In this document: piece by piece, positions 25,927 to 34,592 of the stretch | Numbering within the stretch: the stretch's first letter is position 1 | Layout: each line of letters begins with the position of its first letter | Assembly (NCBI GenBank): GCA_023667765.1 | Contig: JAMOZS010000010.1 | Coordinates: 1 to 59,774, forward strand | Length of the DNA stretch: 59,774 nucleotides | Source: Roseburia sp. | Lineage (GTDB): Bacteria; Bacillota; Clostridia; Lachnospirales; Lachnospiraceae | Direction: 5' to 3' | The notes under the pieces: generated by a model | Databases searched by the model: none | Told to the model about the DNA's origin: nothing | Seen by the model: only the letters and a program-made list of their open reading frames with translations | Program-made: the position numbers and the translations under genes

Positions 25927-28623
25927 ATGATGAACTTCAAAAGAAATAAACATAACATGGTTCTTCCGACAGTACTGGTATTGGGGCTTCTGGCGGTTTT
26001 ACTGACAGGAACTTCCTTTTTTACAAAATCTCTGGAAGAACAGATTTTTGTAGAGCGTACTACGCAGTTAATAGAAATCACAGCACAGGTACGGGTTAAT
26101 CTGAGCAATGCTTTGGACACGCACTGGAATTATCTCACTGCCGCTGTCAATGCTTTGGAAGCAGGAACCTTTGCCGATGGGGATGATGTGACAGCATATG
26201 TGGATGGTCTGGAGCAATTGCTGGTAACAGACAGTTACAGTTCCGACCTTATGCTGCTGGACAGTCAGGGCAATTGCTGGGATGCGAAGGGAAGGCACGG
26301 CATCTGGTCTGATTTGGATTTGGTGTCTGACGGGAAGGCGCGCTACAGTTTCATCTCTGACAGCTATATCACCCAGAGCAGCTGTTGGATTTTTGTGCAG
26401 AAGCTGGAAACACCGTTGGAGACGGTAGACGGAATTATCTTTACCCACGCTGTCCTGATGAAGGATATCTACACGATGACACAGTATTATAACAGCGCCG
26501 CTTATGGTGGACATAATGAAACATATATTTTGAAAAGTAACGGCACCCGAATGCATGACAACATTTCCGATGAACATACGATTCAGGCATACAATGTGCT
26601 GAAAGTGATGGAAGAAATGGAGAAGCAGCAGTACCGTGATATACGAGCTGCGTTGGCGGAGAATGAAACAATCAGCACAAACTTTCAGATGGATGGGCGG
26701 GAATATTACTACTGCATCACATCTATGGAGGAGTATGATACTTTACTGCTGTTTCTGATTCCTGCAGACTTTGTGGCTTCCGGGACAGTCGGCATGGTGA
26801 ACACGGTAGTGCGCACACTGCTGATATTGGCAGTGGTCGTTCTGGTACTGGTAGTTTTGACTTCTGTGGCTGTTTTACGGCAGCGCAACAGTGTCCAGCT
26901 GTATCGTCAGGAACAGGAAAACCTGCACCAGCAGGAAGCACTGAATCAACAATTGGAAGAGTATAACATAATGCTCACCCAGTCCAAAGAATCAGCAGAA
27001 CAGGCATTTCAGATTGCCGAGGAGGCCAACCGTGCCAAGAGTTCTTTTCTGTCGAATATGAGCCACGATATCCGCACGCCAATGAATGCGATTGTAGGGT
27101 TTGCCGCACTGTTGACCCGTGATGCGGAAAATCCGGACAAGGTGAGGGAGTATACGAAAAAAATCACCTCCTCCAGCCAGCATCTCTTAGGTCTGATTAA
27201 TGACATTCTGGACATCAGTAAAATCGAGGCTGGCAAGACAACATTGAATCTGTCAGATGAAAGCATCGTAGAGCTGATTGAAAACATTGACAGTATTATC
27301 CGCCCGCAGATGAAAGCGAAGGGACATCATTTTGAAGTTTACAGCAAGGATTTGAAACATGAGTATGTGGTGATGGATAAACTGCGCCTGAACCAGATTC
27401 TATTAAACCTGCTGTCTAATGCAGTGAAATATACGCCGGAAGGCGGTCATATTGAGCTGACAGTGCAGGAACTGCCGCAGCAAACCAGACAGCTTGCCAG
27501 CTACCGTTTTATCGTGGCAGACAATGGTTACGGCATGAGCGAAGAGTATCAGCAAAACCTCTTTCAGGCCTTTACGAGGGAGGAGGACAGCATAACCAAT
27601 AAGATTCAGGGAACAGGCTTAGGTATGGCGATTACAAAGAACCTGCTGGATTTGATGGGTGGAATGATTTCGGTGAAGAGCAAAAAAGGAGAGGGTTCTA
27701 CTTTTACCGTGGATTTAAAACTGCATATCAGTGAACAGAATATAGACCAGAATTTTTGGAAAAACAACGGTATTACCAGACTTCTGGCAGTGGATGACGA
27801 GGAGGTTATCTGCCAGAATATTCAGTTGACGATGGAGGGTACAGGTGTTGAGGTGGACTATGCTTTAGACGGCCGAAGTGCCGTGGATATGGTGAAGAAA
27901 TCTGATGAGGACGGGCAGTTGTATGATATCGTCCTGCTAGACTGGAAGATGCCCGGCATGGACGGCGTGGAGACTGCACACCGTATTCGGGAAACTGTGC
28001 CAAAGACGGTTCCTATTTTGATTTTAACCAGTTACGACTGGCCGGAGATAGAAGAAGAGGGCCGGGCCGCCGGCGTGGACGCCTTTCTTCCTAAGCCGTT
28101 TTTTATTACCAGCTTCCGACAGAAGGTAGATATGCTTCTAAACGGCGAGGTGCAGGCTGCCGTGACAGAGGAACCCGACGAAAAACAGAGTATTCTCCAT
28201 GGAATGCACATTCTGGCAGCAGAGGATAACGAGATAAATGCGGAAATTCTCAGGGAAATGCTGAGTATCGTAGGCGCTACCTGTCAGATTTGTGAAAATG
28301 GACAGCTTGCAGTCGAAGAATTTGAGCAATCCAAGCCCGGACAGTATGCGATTATTCTGATGGATGTACAGATGCCTGTCATGAACGGATACGAGGCAAC
28401 AGAGGCGATTCGAAAGCTGGCTCATCCGCTGGCAAAGAAGATTCCTATTATTGCCATGACGGCAAATGCGTTTAGCGAGGATGTGCGGGATGCACTGGAA
28501 GCCGGGATGAATGCACATGTGGCAAAACCAGTGGATATGGCTGTATTGGAGCAGACGGTTAGAGAAGTGCTGGAGGACAGAGATTACGCCTTCCGGGCGC
28601 AAGCAGGTAACAACCCCTTATAG
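25927..28623 (+). CDS. Hybrid sensor histidine kinase with two receiver domains
   Basis: Residues 12-33 and about 292-317 are membrane segments flanking a 255-residue extracellular Cache-like sensor. A coiled coil leads to the HisKA domain SFLSNMSHDIRTPMNAIVGF with phospho-acceptor His380. The ATPase domain shows LNLLSNAVKYTPEGG, IVADNGYGMS and GTGLGMAITKNLL. Two receivers follow: the first has Asp672 in VLLDWKMPGMDG, the second Asp813 in ILMDVQMPVMNGYEA. There is no output domain, so it must relay to another protein or act through protein contacts. It is co-transcribed with the binding lipoprotein, its likely ligand-presenting partner. Confidence 0.92.
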   Translation: MMNFKRNKHNMVLPTVLVLGLLAVLLTGTSFFTKSLEEQIFVERTTQLIEITAQVRVNLSNALDTHWNYLTAAVNALEAGTFADGDDVTAYVDGLEQLLVTDSYSSDLMLLDSQGNCWDAKGRHGIWSDLDLVSDGKARYSFISDSYITQSSCWIFVQKLETPLETVDGIIFTHAVLMKDIYTMTQYYNSAAYGGHNETYILKSNGTRMHDNISDEHTIQAYNVLKVMEEMEKQQYRDIRAALAENETISTNFQMDGREYYYCITSMEEYDTLLLFLIPADFVASGTVGMVNTVVRTLLILAVVVLVLVVLTSVAVLRQRNSVQLYRQEQENLHQQEALNQQLEEYNIMLTQSKESAEQAFQIAEEANRAKSSFLSNMSHDIRTPMNAIVGFAALLTRDAENPDKVREYTKKITSSSQHLLGLINDILDISKIEAGKTTLNLSDESIVELIENIDSIIRPQMKAKGHHFEVYSKDLKHEYVVMDKLRLNQILLNLLSNAVKYTPEGGHIELTVQELPQQTRQLASYRFIVADNGYGMSEEYQQNLFQAFTREEDSITNKIQGTGLGMAITKNLLDLMGGMISVKSKKGEGSTFTVDLKLHISEQNIDQNFWKNNGITRLLAVDDEEVICQNIQLTMEGTGVEVDYALDGRSAVDMVKKSDEDGQLYDIVLLDWKMPGMDGVETAHRIRETVPKTVPILILTSYDWPEIEEEGRAAGVDAFLPKPFFITSFRQKVDMLLNGEVQAAVTEEPDEKQSILHGMHILAAEDNEINAEILREMLSIVGATCQICENGQLAVEEFEQSKPGQYAIILMDVQMPVMNGYEATEAIRKLAHPLAKKIPIIAMTANAFSEDVRDALEAGMNAHVAKPVDMAVLEQTVREVLEDRDYAFRAQAGNNPL

Positions 28624-28632
28624 GGACAGAGC

Positions 28633-28670
28633 AGGGCTACCGGCTTAGCCGGTAGCCCTGACTTTCATTT
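28633..28670 (+). terminator. Terminator after the hybrid kinase
   Basis: A perfect 12-bp stem, AGGGCTACCGGC / GCCGGTAGCCCT with a 3-nt loop, lies 10 bp after the stop codon. It is followed by ACTTTCATTTT, so the U-tract is interrupted. Confidence 0.75.
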
Positions 28671-28722
28671 TACGGAAAAATTTTATACTCTCGATTATTT
28701 TGATAGTAAATTGTTTTGCTGA

Positions 28723-29541
28723 TTATGCTAACTGCATGACCTCCGTTTCAAGTTCCTTAACATCATTCTCAGACAGATCCGGAAAACATTCCGATATTTC
28801 ATTAACTTTTATTTTTCCTAATTGCAACAGTCTACGAGCATTGTCTTTTGTTGTCTGTTTTACCGTTTCATTCCTCATATCCTCCAGCATTTTGCACATG
28901 GTTGCCACTCCTTTCTCGTCCTGCTTGAAGTACCTCGCTTTTTTAGCGAGAGCCTCATAATTCATATCGTCGGGATTGGTGCATGAAAAATCGTGCATTA
29001 ATTTACCAATCTCGTCATCTCCCCTATATTTACCATTGACATATATTATGTGTGATCCGTCACCAAACAATACTTTCTTTTCCCCGATGGTAACATATCT
29101 CTCTACCGGATAAACTGGCTGGTTCCCTTTCATTACATCATTTTCCGTTATAAAAATAACATAGCTGTCGGGAATATTCTCCGTTTCTTCTCCGGGCTTT
29201 AATATATGTGCGTCCAACAGGCTGCTGTTATGCCTTGCCCGTTTTGTGCCCGCTCCTGAGTCTTTCCTCTGAATCTCCACGTCGAACTCCTTATTATCAC
29301 TGTCCGCCGCATGGACATCTAATATAGCGGAACGCCCCTGTAAGTTCTTCAGCACCTCCTGTGTCCGAACTGATTTAATCTTTATGCTCTTTTTCCTTAA
29401 GACAATCCGCAGTATCAGTTCAATACCCTCAAAATTATCTGCAAGACAAGCAGTCATAAAATCATCGTCCATATAGCGGAGCAATTTCAGACGCTCCAAA
29501 TCCTGCTGGTGTGCCTGCTCTTTCGTATCCAAAAATATCAC
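28723..29541 (-). CDS. Rpn-family recombination-promoting nuclease / PD-(D/E)XK transposase-like protein
   Basis: The 272-aa protein matches the Rpn/PDDEXK family common in gut Firmicutes. After the N-terminal DDDFMTACLADN and the helix GIELILRIVLRKK come the nuclease motifs ILDVHAADSDNKEFDVEIQR. The catalytic Asp lies in ILDV and the Glu-x-Gln in VEIQRK. YVIFITENDVMKG and KARYFKQDEKGVATMCKMLE follow. These proteins cleave DNA and are often strain-variable. It faces the hybrid kinase convergently across the terminator. The 292 bp upstream (29542-29833) hold only promoter-like DNA. Confidence 0.85.
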   Translation of the reverse strand: MIFLDTKEQAHQQDLERLKLLRYMDDDFMTACLADNFEGIELILRIVLRKKSIKIKSVRTQEVLKNLQGRSAILDVHAADSDNKEFDVEIQRKDSGAGTKRARHNSSLLDAHILKPGEETENIPDSYVIFITENDVMKGNQPVYPVERYVTIGEKKVLFGDGSHIIYVNGKYRGDDEIGKLMHDFSCTNPDDMNYEALAKKARYFKQDEKGVATMCKMLEDMRNETVKQTTKDNARRLLQLGKIKVNEISECFPDLSENDVKELETEVMQLA

Positions 29542-29833
29542 CCTCTTTCATCACTTTTATTATACATCGGACAATGGCTTTTAAAAACTGATTTTTTGCA
29601 AAATTTTCTTAGTTCCATTCCTTCTCTTTTGACTTCCCAGTGCCGTATGGCTGAATCGTTACCATTAAAATACAGATGCATGCGCTTTACATTGACTTGC
29701 TCCTGCAGCAATGTTAATATGTAAAGAAATACTATCAGTGGTATTTGGTTGACTCGGAAATCATACGGCCATCCCGAAAAAACAAAGTAGAGCTTACAAC
29801 TATATGGGAACACCGAAAAGGGAGAAGTGATAG

Positions 29834-30082
29834 ATGAAGAAGCAATGGCCCTGGCAAAAGCGATGTATTTTTCATAAAGAAAGCCCGGAAATGACGTGCG
29901 ATTATGATAAGGAGAGATACCTGCCTGTCCTTCGCTGCAGCATCTGTACGGGCGAGCAGGTGGCAGGTTTGAAGGACAGACAGACCGGAAAATTCCGGGA
30001 AATTATGTTGATTCGTAATGACCGGGAACTACACCATTTCATGAAAATGTATGGTATTCACGAAATCACCAGAGAATATTAG
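29834..30082 (+). CDS. Conserved small hypothetical protein with CxxC
   Basis: This 82-aa soluble protein reads CDYDKERYLPVLRCSICTGE, QVAGLKDRQTGKFREIMLIR and ELHHFMKMYGIHEITREY. The CSIC motif could bind zinc with the upstream CDYD cysteine. I have the impression of a widespread small protein of Lachnospiraceae with no known role. A ribosome site AGGGAGAAGTG precedes the ATG. It stands alone on this strand, convergent with bioY across a palindromic repeat. Confidence 0.6.
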   Translation: MKKQWPWQKRCIFHKESPEMTCDYDKERYLPVLRCSICTGEQVAGLKDRQTGKFREIMLIRNDRELHHFMKMYGIHEITREY

Positions 30083-30129
30083 GAAGCTATTAAATATTCC
30101 TTTAGCAGCTCCCCGTTCGGTAAATTGTT

Positions 30130-30165
30130 CTTAGGAAAACGCTGATTTAATCAGCCCTTCCTTAG
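30130..30165. repeat. Dispersed palindromic repeat, copy 2
   Basis: The reverse complement reads CTAAGGAAGGGCTGATTAAA then TCAGCGTTTTCC, nearly the same as 8779-8813 but in opposite orientation. The core GCTGATT-T-AATCAGC is a perfect dyad. It lies between two convergent genes and could act as a bidirectional terminator as well as being a mobile repeat. Confidence 0.55.
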
Positions 30166-30166
30166 G

Positions 30167-30703
30167 TTACCTGTTGCGGATTGTCAGAACAGGCCTCAGC
30201 CGATACGATAATACTGCTGCCAAAACCATCTTCAACAAATCGCCCGGCAGGAAGGGAAACACACAAATCATAAACGCTTCTGTGAAGCCCGTCTGCGTGC
30301 TGAACATATACCAGCCTGTTCCGGCAGTCATATAAGCCAAAAATCCCGCAAACATTGCTAATCCCAAGATGTAAATCCTGTTCCCATATCGTTTGGCAAT
30401 CCATCCCACAAGCCAGGCTGCCAGAATATATCCTGCTATGTATCCGCCTGTCGGCCCCAGCAACACTCCCACTCCGCCCCTGAATGAAGAAAAAACCGGA
30501 AGCCCTACAGCCCCCAGCAATACATATACGGCCTGGCTGACGGCGCCTGATTTTGCCCCTAATAAAGCTCCTGACAGAAAAACAGAAAATGTCGCAAGAT
30601 TTATCGGAACCGGACCGATTGGGATTGCTATTTGGGATAATACCGCCGTTAACGCAGCAAAAAGAGCGCAAATACATAATTCCACTGTATTCCTGTTTCG
30701 CAT
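30167..30703 (-). CDS. bioY: Biotin transporter S component BioY
   Basis: BioY is the biotin-binding membrane component of ECF-type transporters. The 178-aa protein has about six hydrophobic segments and the family motifs ALTAVLSQIAIPIGPVPINL, SFRGGVGVLLGPTGGYIAGY and FPFLPGDLLKMVLAAVLSY. The start MRNRNTVEL at 30703 follows AGAGGTG. birA lies directly upstream on the same strand, and a promoter with a dyad precedes bioY, so BirA control is likely. No EcfAAT genes are present locally; shared group-II energising modules would be elsewhere. Confidence 0.92.
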   Translation of the reverse strand: MRNRNTVELCICALFAALTAVLSQIAIPIGPVPINLATFSVFLSGALLGAKSGAVSQAVYVLLGAVGLPVFSSFRGGVGVLLGPTGGYIAGYILAAWLVGWIAKRYGNRIYILGLAMFAGFLAYMTAGTGWYMFSTQTGFTEAFMICVFPFLPGDLLKMVLAAVLSYRLRPVLTIRNR

Positions 30704-30730
30704 AAGAACACCTCTTACCATTTTTATTTG

Positions 30731-30759
30731 GTTATAACACGGCAGAGGTTATATGTCAA
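30731..30759 (-). promoter_or_regulatory. bioY promoter with operator-like dyad
   Basis: TTGACA (30754-30759) and TATAAC (30731-30736) are 17 bp apart on the minus strand. The spacer carries TATAAC-N9-GTTATA (30733-30753), a dyad overlapping both promoter elements. It is a plausible BirA-biotinyl-AMP operator, though it differs from the longer operators of Bacillus and E. coli. Confidence 0.55.
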
Positions 30760-30790
30760 CCCATTTTCAGTTTGTGGGTGACAATTTCTA

Positions 30791-31771
30791 TTACATTTGC
30801 ACACGGATTTCACCGGAATACAGAGAATGTATTTCACCATTCTCATCCTCTACAATCAGATGACCGGCAGAATCCACATCCATTGCCTTTGCTTTATATG
30901 CGCTTTGTCCCTGAATAACCGTTACTTCCTTTCCCAACATCATCAGCCTTTTTTTATAGGCAGCGAGAATATCTTGTTCCTTGGGTAAAACGCTATAACC
31001 CAATATCCTGTTAATCATTTCAGCCGCCAGTCGGTTTCTTGCACCTGCCACTCCTTCCTGCGGATAGATAGACGTAGCTATCGACTGTAACTTCCGGGGA
31101 AAATCTTCTGCAGGTATATGAACATTCATGCCCATACCAAGAACTATCCACTGCAAATGACCGCTCTCAAAATCAGTGACCGCCTCCGTTAAAATCCCGC
31201 ACCCCTTTTTACCGTCTATGAAAATATCATTGACCCATTTAATCATCGGTTTTCTTCCTGAAATAAGCTCTATCGCCTCACAAACCGATACTGCGGCAAA
31301 AGCGGTAATCGTTGTTATGTTTTGAAAACATAACGCTTCGGGATGCAGCACAATACTGATGTATAAACCCCCTGAAGGCGAAAAGAACTCCCGAGAATAC
31401 CTGCCCCTACCGGATGTCTGACAGTCGGAAATAACGACCGTACCATGTTCGGCGCCTGCAATTGCCATTTCCTTAGCGGTTTTATTTGTGGATTCCAACG
31501 ACTGATATACATGAATTTTTTCTGCGTAAATCCTGCTGTCTTGAGATAGGAAGGGCTTGATTCCCTGCACCGAAAGAATATCATTATCATCGGAAAGGCA
31601 ATACCCTTTATTTGTTGCGGCCTCTATATGATATCCTTCCCTTCTAAGCTCTCTTATCGCTTTCCATACAGCATTTCGGGATACACTCAGCATTTCGGCA
31701 AGCCGCTCGCCGGAAATATTTTCTCCTCGATGTTTTTCGAGCAATTCAAGAATTCTATTCCGTGTAGTCAT
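30791..31771 (-). CDS. birA: Bifunctional biotin-[acetyl-CoA carboxylase] ligase / biotin repressor
   Basis: Residues 1-60 form the winged helix (RLAEMLSVSRNAVWKAIREL, RREGYHIEAATNKGY), so this is the regulatory, group II type of ligase. The catalytic domain has STNKTAKEMA, the biotinyl-AMP loop TSGRGRYSREFFSPSGGLYI, and KWVNDIFIDGKKGCGILTE. The C-terminal SH3-like cap ends the protein. It makes biotinyl-AMP, attaches biotin to carboxylases, and probably represses bioY immediately downstream. The 326-aa length is normal, and the GGTGAGG site fits ATG at 31771. Confidence 0.95.
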   Translation of the reverse strand: MTTRNRILELLEKHRGENISGERLAEMLSVSRNAVWKAIRELRREGYHIEAATNKGYCLSDDNDILSVQGIKPFLSQDSRIYAEKIHVYQSLESTNKTAKEMAIAGAEHGTVVISDCQTSGRGRYSREFFSPSGGLYISIVLHPEALCFQNITTITAFAAVSVCEAIELISGRKPMIKWVNDIFIDGKKGCGILTEAVTDFESGHLQWIVLGMGMNVHIPAEDFPRKLQSIATSIYPQEGVAGARNRLAAEMINRILGYSVLPKEQDILAAYKKRLMMLGKEVTVIQGQSAYKAKAMDVDSAGHLIVEDENGEIHSLYSGEIRVQM

Positions 31772-31965
31772 TTTATCCTCACCACCTAATTGCCTATACG
31801 TCTCGCAACAATTTCAAAGCAATCTAAATTGCCCTGAAAACACAATTTTGACCTTGCGGCACCGTATGATTGAATAGCTACGCCTATACTATAACATATT
31901 TTAGCGAGTATGTATGATACATTTCATCAATATTCTTTTCCATCTGATTTTTATTTCATTTCCTC

Positions 31966-31996
31966 TTGACCCTTCCCTTAGGTCACCCTTTATAAT
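31966..31996 (+). promoter_or_regulatory. MerR-type promoter/operator of the MerR-methyltransferase gene
   Basis: TTGACC (31966-31971) and TATAAT (31991-31996) are separated by 19 bp. The dyad TGACC-N9-GGTCA (31967-31985) lies across the -35 and spacer. This is the classical arrangement for MerR-family autoregulation. The rest of 31772-32106 is leader DNA. Confidence 0.8.
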
Positions 31997-32106
31997 AATA
32001 GCATCAGATATCTGAAGGGTATATAAAGCCTGGCTTATTACTCGCAGGAAGCCAGAAGCTTAAAATAATATGATGTGCAAAGAACAACACAAAAATGAGG
32101 TGGAAC

Positions 32107-33294
32107 ATGAAAAGTAACTATTATACTGCCGGAGAACTGGCCCGTCTGGGCGGTGTCTCCCTGCGCGCCATACGTTTTTATGACAAAAAAGGGCTGTTAA
32201 AGCCGGTATTCCACACGGAGGCCGGTTACCGCTGTTACGACCAGACTTCCCTGACCACCCTGCAAAATATTTTAATGTTCAAATACCTGGGATTCTCGTT
32301 GGAACAGATAGCTCCTATGTTGACGAAAGAAAACGATTTTCCCTCTCAGCTCTCCTATCAAAAGAAGCTGCTGCAGGAAAAGAAAAGGCATCTTGAGAAA
32401 TTGATTGCCACCATTGAGACAGCCGAGTACTCTCAGGGAAGCGAAAGGCAGAATGCTCTGCTGCACCTGCTTCATCTGATGACGGACGATGATAAAGTAC
32501 GAGAACAATATAAAACCGCCACTAATTTAGAGCATCGAATCAGCCTCCATGATTACAGTACCAGCGAGGAGAGCTGGTTTGACTGGGTCTATCGGCATAT
32601 GCAGCTTTCTCCCGGACAGGAGATTCTGGAGCTGGGCTGCGGCACTGGCGCTCTATGGGCACATAATGCTCATAAGTTCCCGGATAATCTGCATCTGACA
32701 CTCACAGACCGCTCCGAGGGGATGCTGGCCCAAACCCGAGATACACTGATGCCTTTCTCGGATATATTCCTCCAAAAACGAATAACATTGCAGTTTCAGG
32801 TTCTGGATGCAAATGCATTTGCTCTGCCTTCAGCCTCCTATGACTGCATTATTGCAAATCATATGCTGTATCATGTACACAATCGGGATAAGTGTCTGGA
32901 GCAGATTTCTCTGGCCCTGCGCCCGGAGGGAAACTTTTACTGCACCACCGTCGGCGATATGCATTTTAAAGAACTGCATCATTTGGTGGCCGCCTTTGAT
33001 TCTTCCATTGAAATACCCTTTCAGAATATGACGGTAGAATTTCGTCTGGAAAACGCCGCTCCTCAGCTTGAGAAGTATTTCAGCCATATCATACGCCGGG
33101 ACCAGGACAACAATCTGCTGGTGGACAATGCAGAAGCTATCTGCAATTATGTGCGCTCCTGCCCCGGAAATGCAAGATATATACTGGAGCAGAAGGGAGA
33201 CGATTTTTTACGGTTTCTGCAGAAAAGAATTGACGAAAACGGCCCTGTGTTTATCCGAAAGTCTGCCGGAATGTTTATCTGCCGTTTACAATGA
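32107..33294 (+). CDS. MerR-family regulator fused to a SAM-dependent methyltransferase
   Basis: Residues 1-110 are a MerR domain: YYTAGELARLGGVSLRAIRF, YDKKGLLKP and the dimerisation helix KKLLQEKKRHLEKLIATIE. Residues 140-395 are a class I methyltransferase with SAM motif ILELGCGTGALW, the acidic TLTDRSEGML, and YDCIIANHMLYHV. ATG at 32107 follows GAGG with six nt spacing. Direct coupling of DNA binding to a metabolite methyltransferase suggests that it senses and modifies its inducer; that is inference. It sits alone behind a strong MerR operator, so it is probably autoregulated. The substrate is unknown. Confidence 0.88.
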   Translation: MKSNYYTAGELARLGGVSLRAIRFYDKKGLLKPVFHTEAGYRCYDQTSLTTLQNILMFKYLGFSLEQIAPMLTKENDFPSQLSYQKKLLQEKKRHLEKLIATIETAEYSQGSERQNALLHLLHLMTDDDKVREQYKTATNLEHRISLHDYSTSEESWFDWVYRHMQLSPGQEILELGCGTGALWAHNAHKFPDNLHLTLTDRSEGMLAQTRDTLMPFSDIFLQKRITLQFQVLDANAFALPSASYDCIIANHMLYHVHNRDKCLEQISLALRPEGNFYCTTVGDMHFKELHHLVAAFDSSIEIPFQNMTVEFRLENAAPQLEKYFSHIIRRDQDNNLLVDNAEAICNYVRSCPGNARYILEQKGDDFLRFLQKRIDENGPVFIRKSAGMFICRLQ

Positions 33295-33322
33295 GAGTAT
33301 TTCATCAGCATTTCCCTAATAC

Positions 33323-34516
33323 TTAAAACACTTGTATATGCCTTATCCCCTCATCCGCCATACCATCATCCGCCATATCATGAGGGGGGATGAAAAGAAG
33401 CATTGTTTTTTTCTCCTCTCTCCACTTTCTTAAATAAACATCTATTATTTTTTTGAATCCCCCATCCCCAGATTCTGTATGAATCAGGTTTATTATTTCA
33501 ACCTTATTTCCCTCAATACTTATGTACTTAAAACACATGTCTCCATATACACATGGCATATCTTTTTTCGTATCTATCTTATCTACACACTGATTACATA
33601 TAAGTATACATCCGGAAGAAGGACTTAGCGCTCCAGAGAGCACATTAAAGAAAATGTCCATTTTTTCCTGTGAATTTCCCTCAATCATAACAAAATCCTC
33701 TCTATATATCTCAATATTAACTTCCTCTTCATCTATCGCCTTTTTTACCGGTATTTCCAAATTAATAACTCTTATTATGGGAATCTCCTGCGCATCACGT
33801 TTCTCCATATTAAATGTATTCAATAAATTTTCAATCATTTCATATTCCAGTTTTTGCCCATTATGAAAATAATTCTCACATATACGCGCCAGCATTCCTG
33901 TCATATATGCAGCAGCTTTACTGTTTCCCGAAAACCATTTCTGTTCATGTCCAATTGATTCCACCAATTCAAGAGATTTTGAAACCATGATTTCGGAAAT
34001 ACCTCCCCGGGGAAAGTATTTGTACCACACCTCTTCAGCATCATTTACTCCCAAAACCCCATAGCTCCATTTACTGCAGGCCGGATAACTTGATAATTGC
34101 CCGTTTTTTACCGAAGAAATGACTACTTTATTTTGTTTTCTTAATTTACACAAAGTCTCATCTATCTCATTGACAAAAGTAGTACCGGCAACAGACAGCG
34201 AAATATTAATCAAGCTGACATCCACCGTTAATAAATGTTCCAAAGCCTGCAACAACAGATAAGACGAACTAATTTCCTCATGTTTATATATCTTTACAAT
34301 ATACAACAGTGCATTTGGACAGACTTTCTTTATCATGGAACACACTTGCGTGCCATGACCAAATTCATCCAGATAATCATCGGACATAATTAAGTCATTT
34401 CCTTCTATCCATAAACTGATTCCCCCACATATGTCCTCTTTATATGAGCAATCTTTTGCTACACCAGAATCAATCACTGCGACAAAAGGAATATACTTTA
34501 ATTCATTATTTGACAT
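33323..34516 (-). CDS. Subtilisin-like (S8) serine protease of the RiPP island
   Basis: The catalytic triad is readable: Asp16 in FVAVIDSGVAKD, His54 in EFGHGTQVCSM and Ser199 in WFSGNSKAAAYMTGML, with the oxyanion Asn138 in SSVKNGQ. GNSKAAA replaces the usual GTSMAAP. There is no signal peptide or propeptide, so the enzyme should act in the cytoplasm. That is unusual for S8 enzymes and suits leader-peptide removal before export. Residues 260-397 form a C-terminal domain of unknown type (ILICNQCVDKID, DVYLRKWREEKKTMLLFIPP). It is the last gene of the island, 76 nt after the lipoprotein gene. Confidence 0.8.
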   Translation of the reverse strand: MSNNELKYIPFVAVIDSGVAKDCSYKEDICGGISLWIEGNDLIMSDDYLDEFGHGTQVCSMIKKVCPNALLYIVKIYKHEEISSSYLLLQALEHLLTVDVSLINISLSVAGTTFVNEIDETLCKLRKQNKVVISSVKNGQLSSYPACSKWSYGVLGVNDAEEVWYKYFPRGGISEIMVSKSLELVESIGHEQKWFSGNSKAAAYMTGMLARICENYFHNGQKLEYEMIENLLNTFNMEKRDAQEIPIIRVINLEIPVKKAIDEEEVNIEIYREDFVMIEGNSQEKMDIFFNVLSGALSPSSGCILICNQCVDKIDTKKDMPCVYGDMCFKYISIEGNKVEIINLIHTESGDGGFKKIIDVYLRKWREEKKTMLLFIPPHDMADDGMADEGIRHIQVF

Positions 34517-34592
34517 TTTTATACCCTTTTACGTGTTTTTGCACACATACTAATCAATATTTGAAAGTTTACGTTCAAACTTCCTGTCCTCT

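Noticed and set aside
30704-30790. Riboswitch ahead of bioY
   Set aside because: The leader is only about 25 nt after the -10; too short for a structured element.
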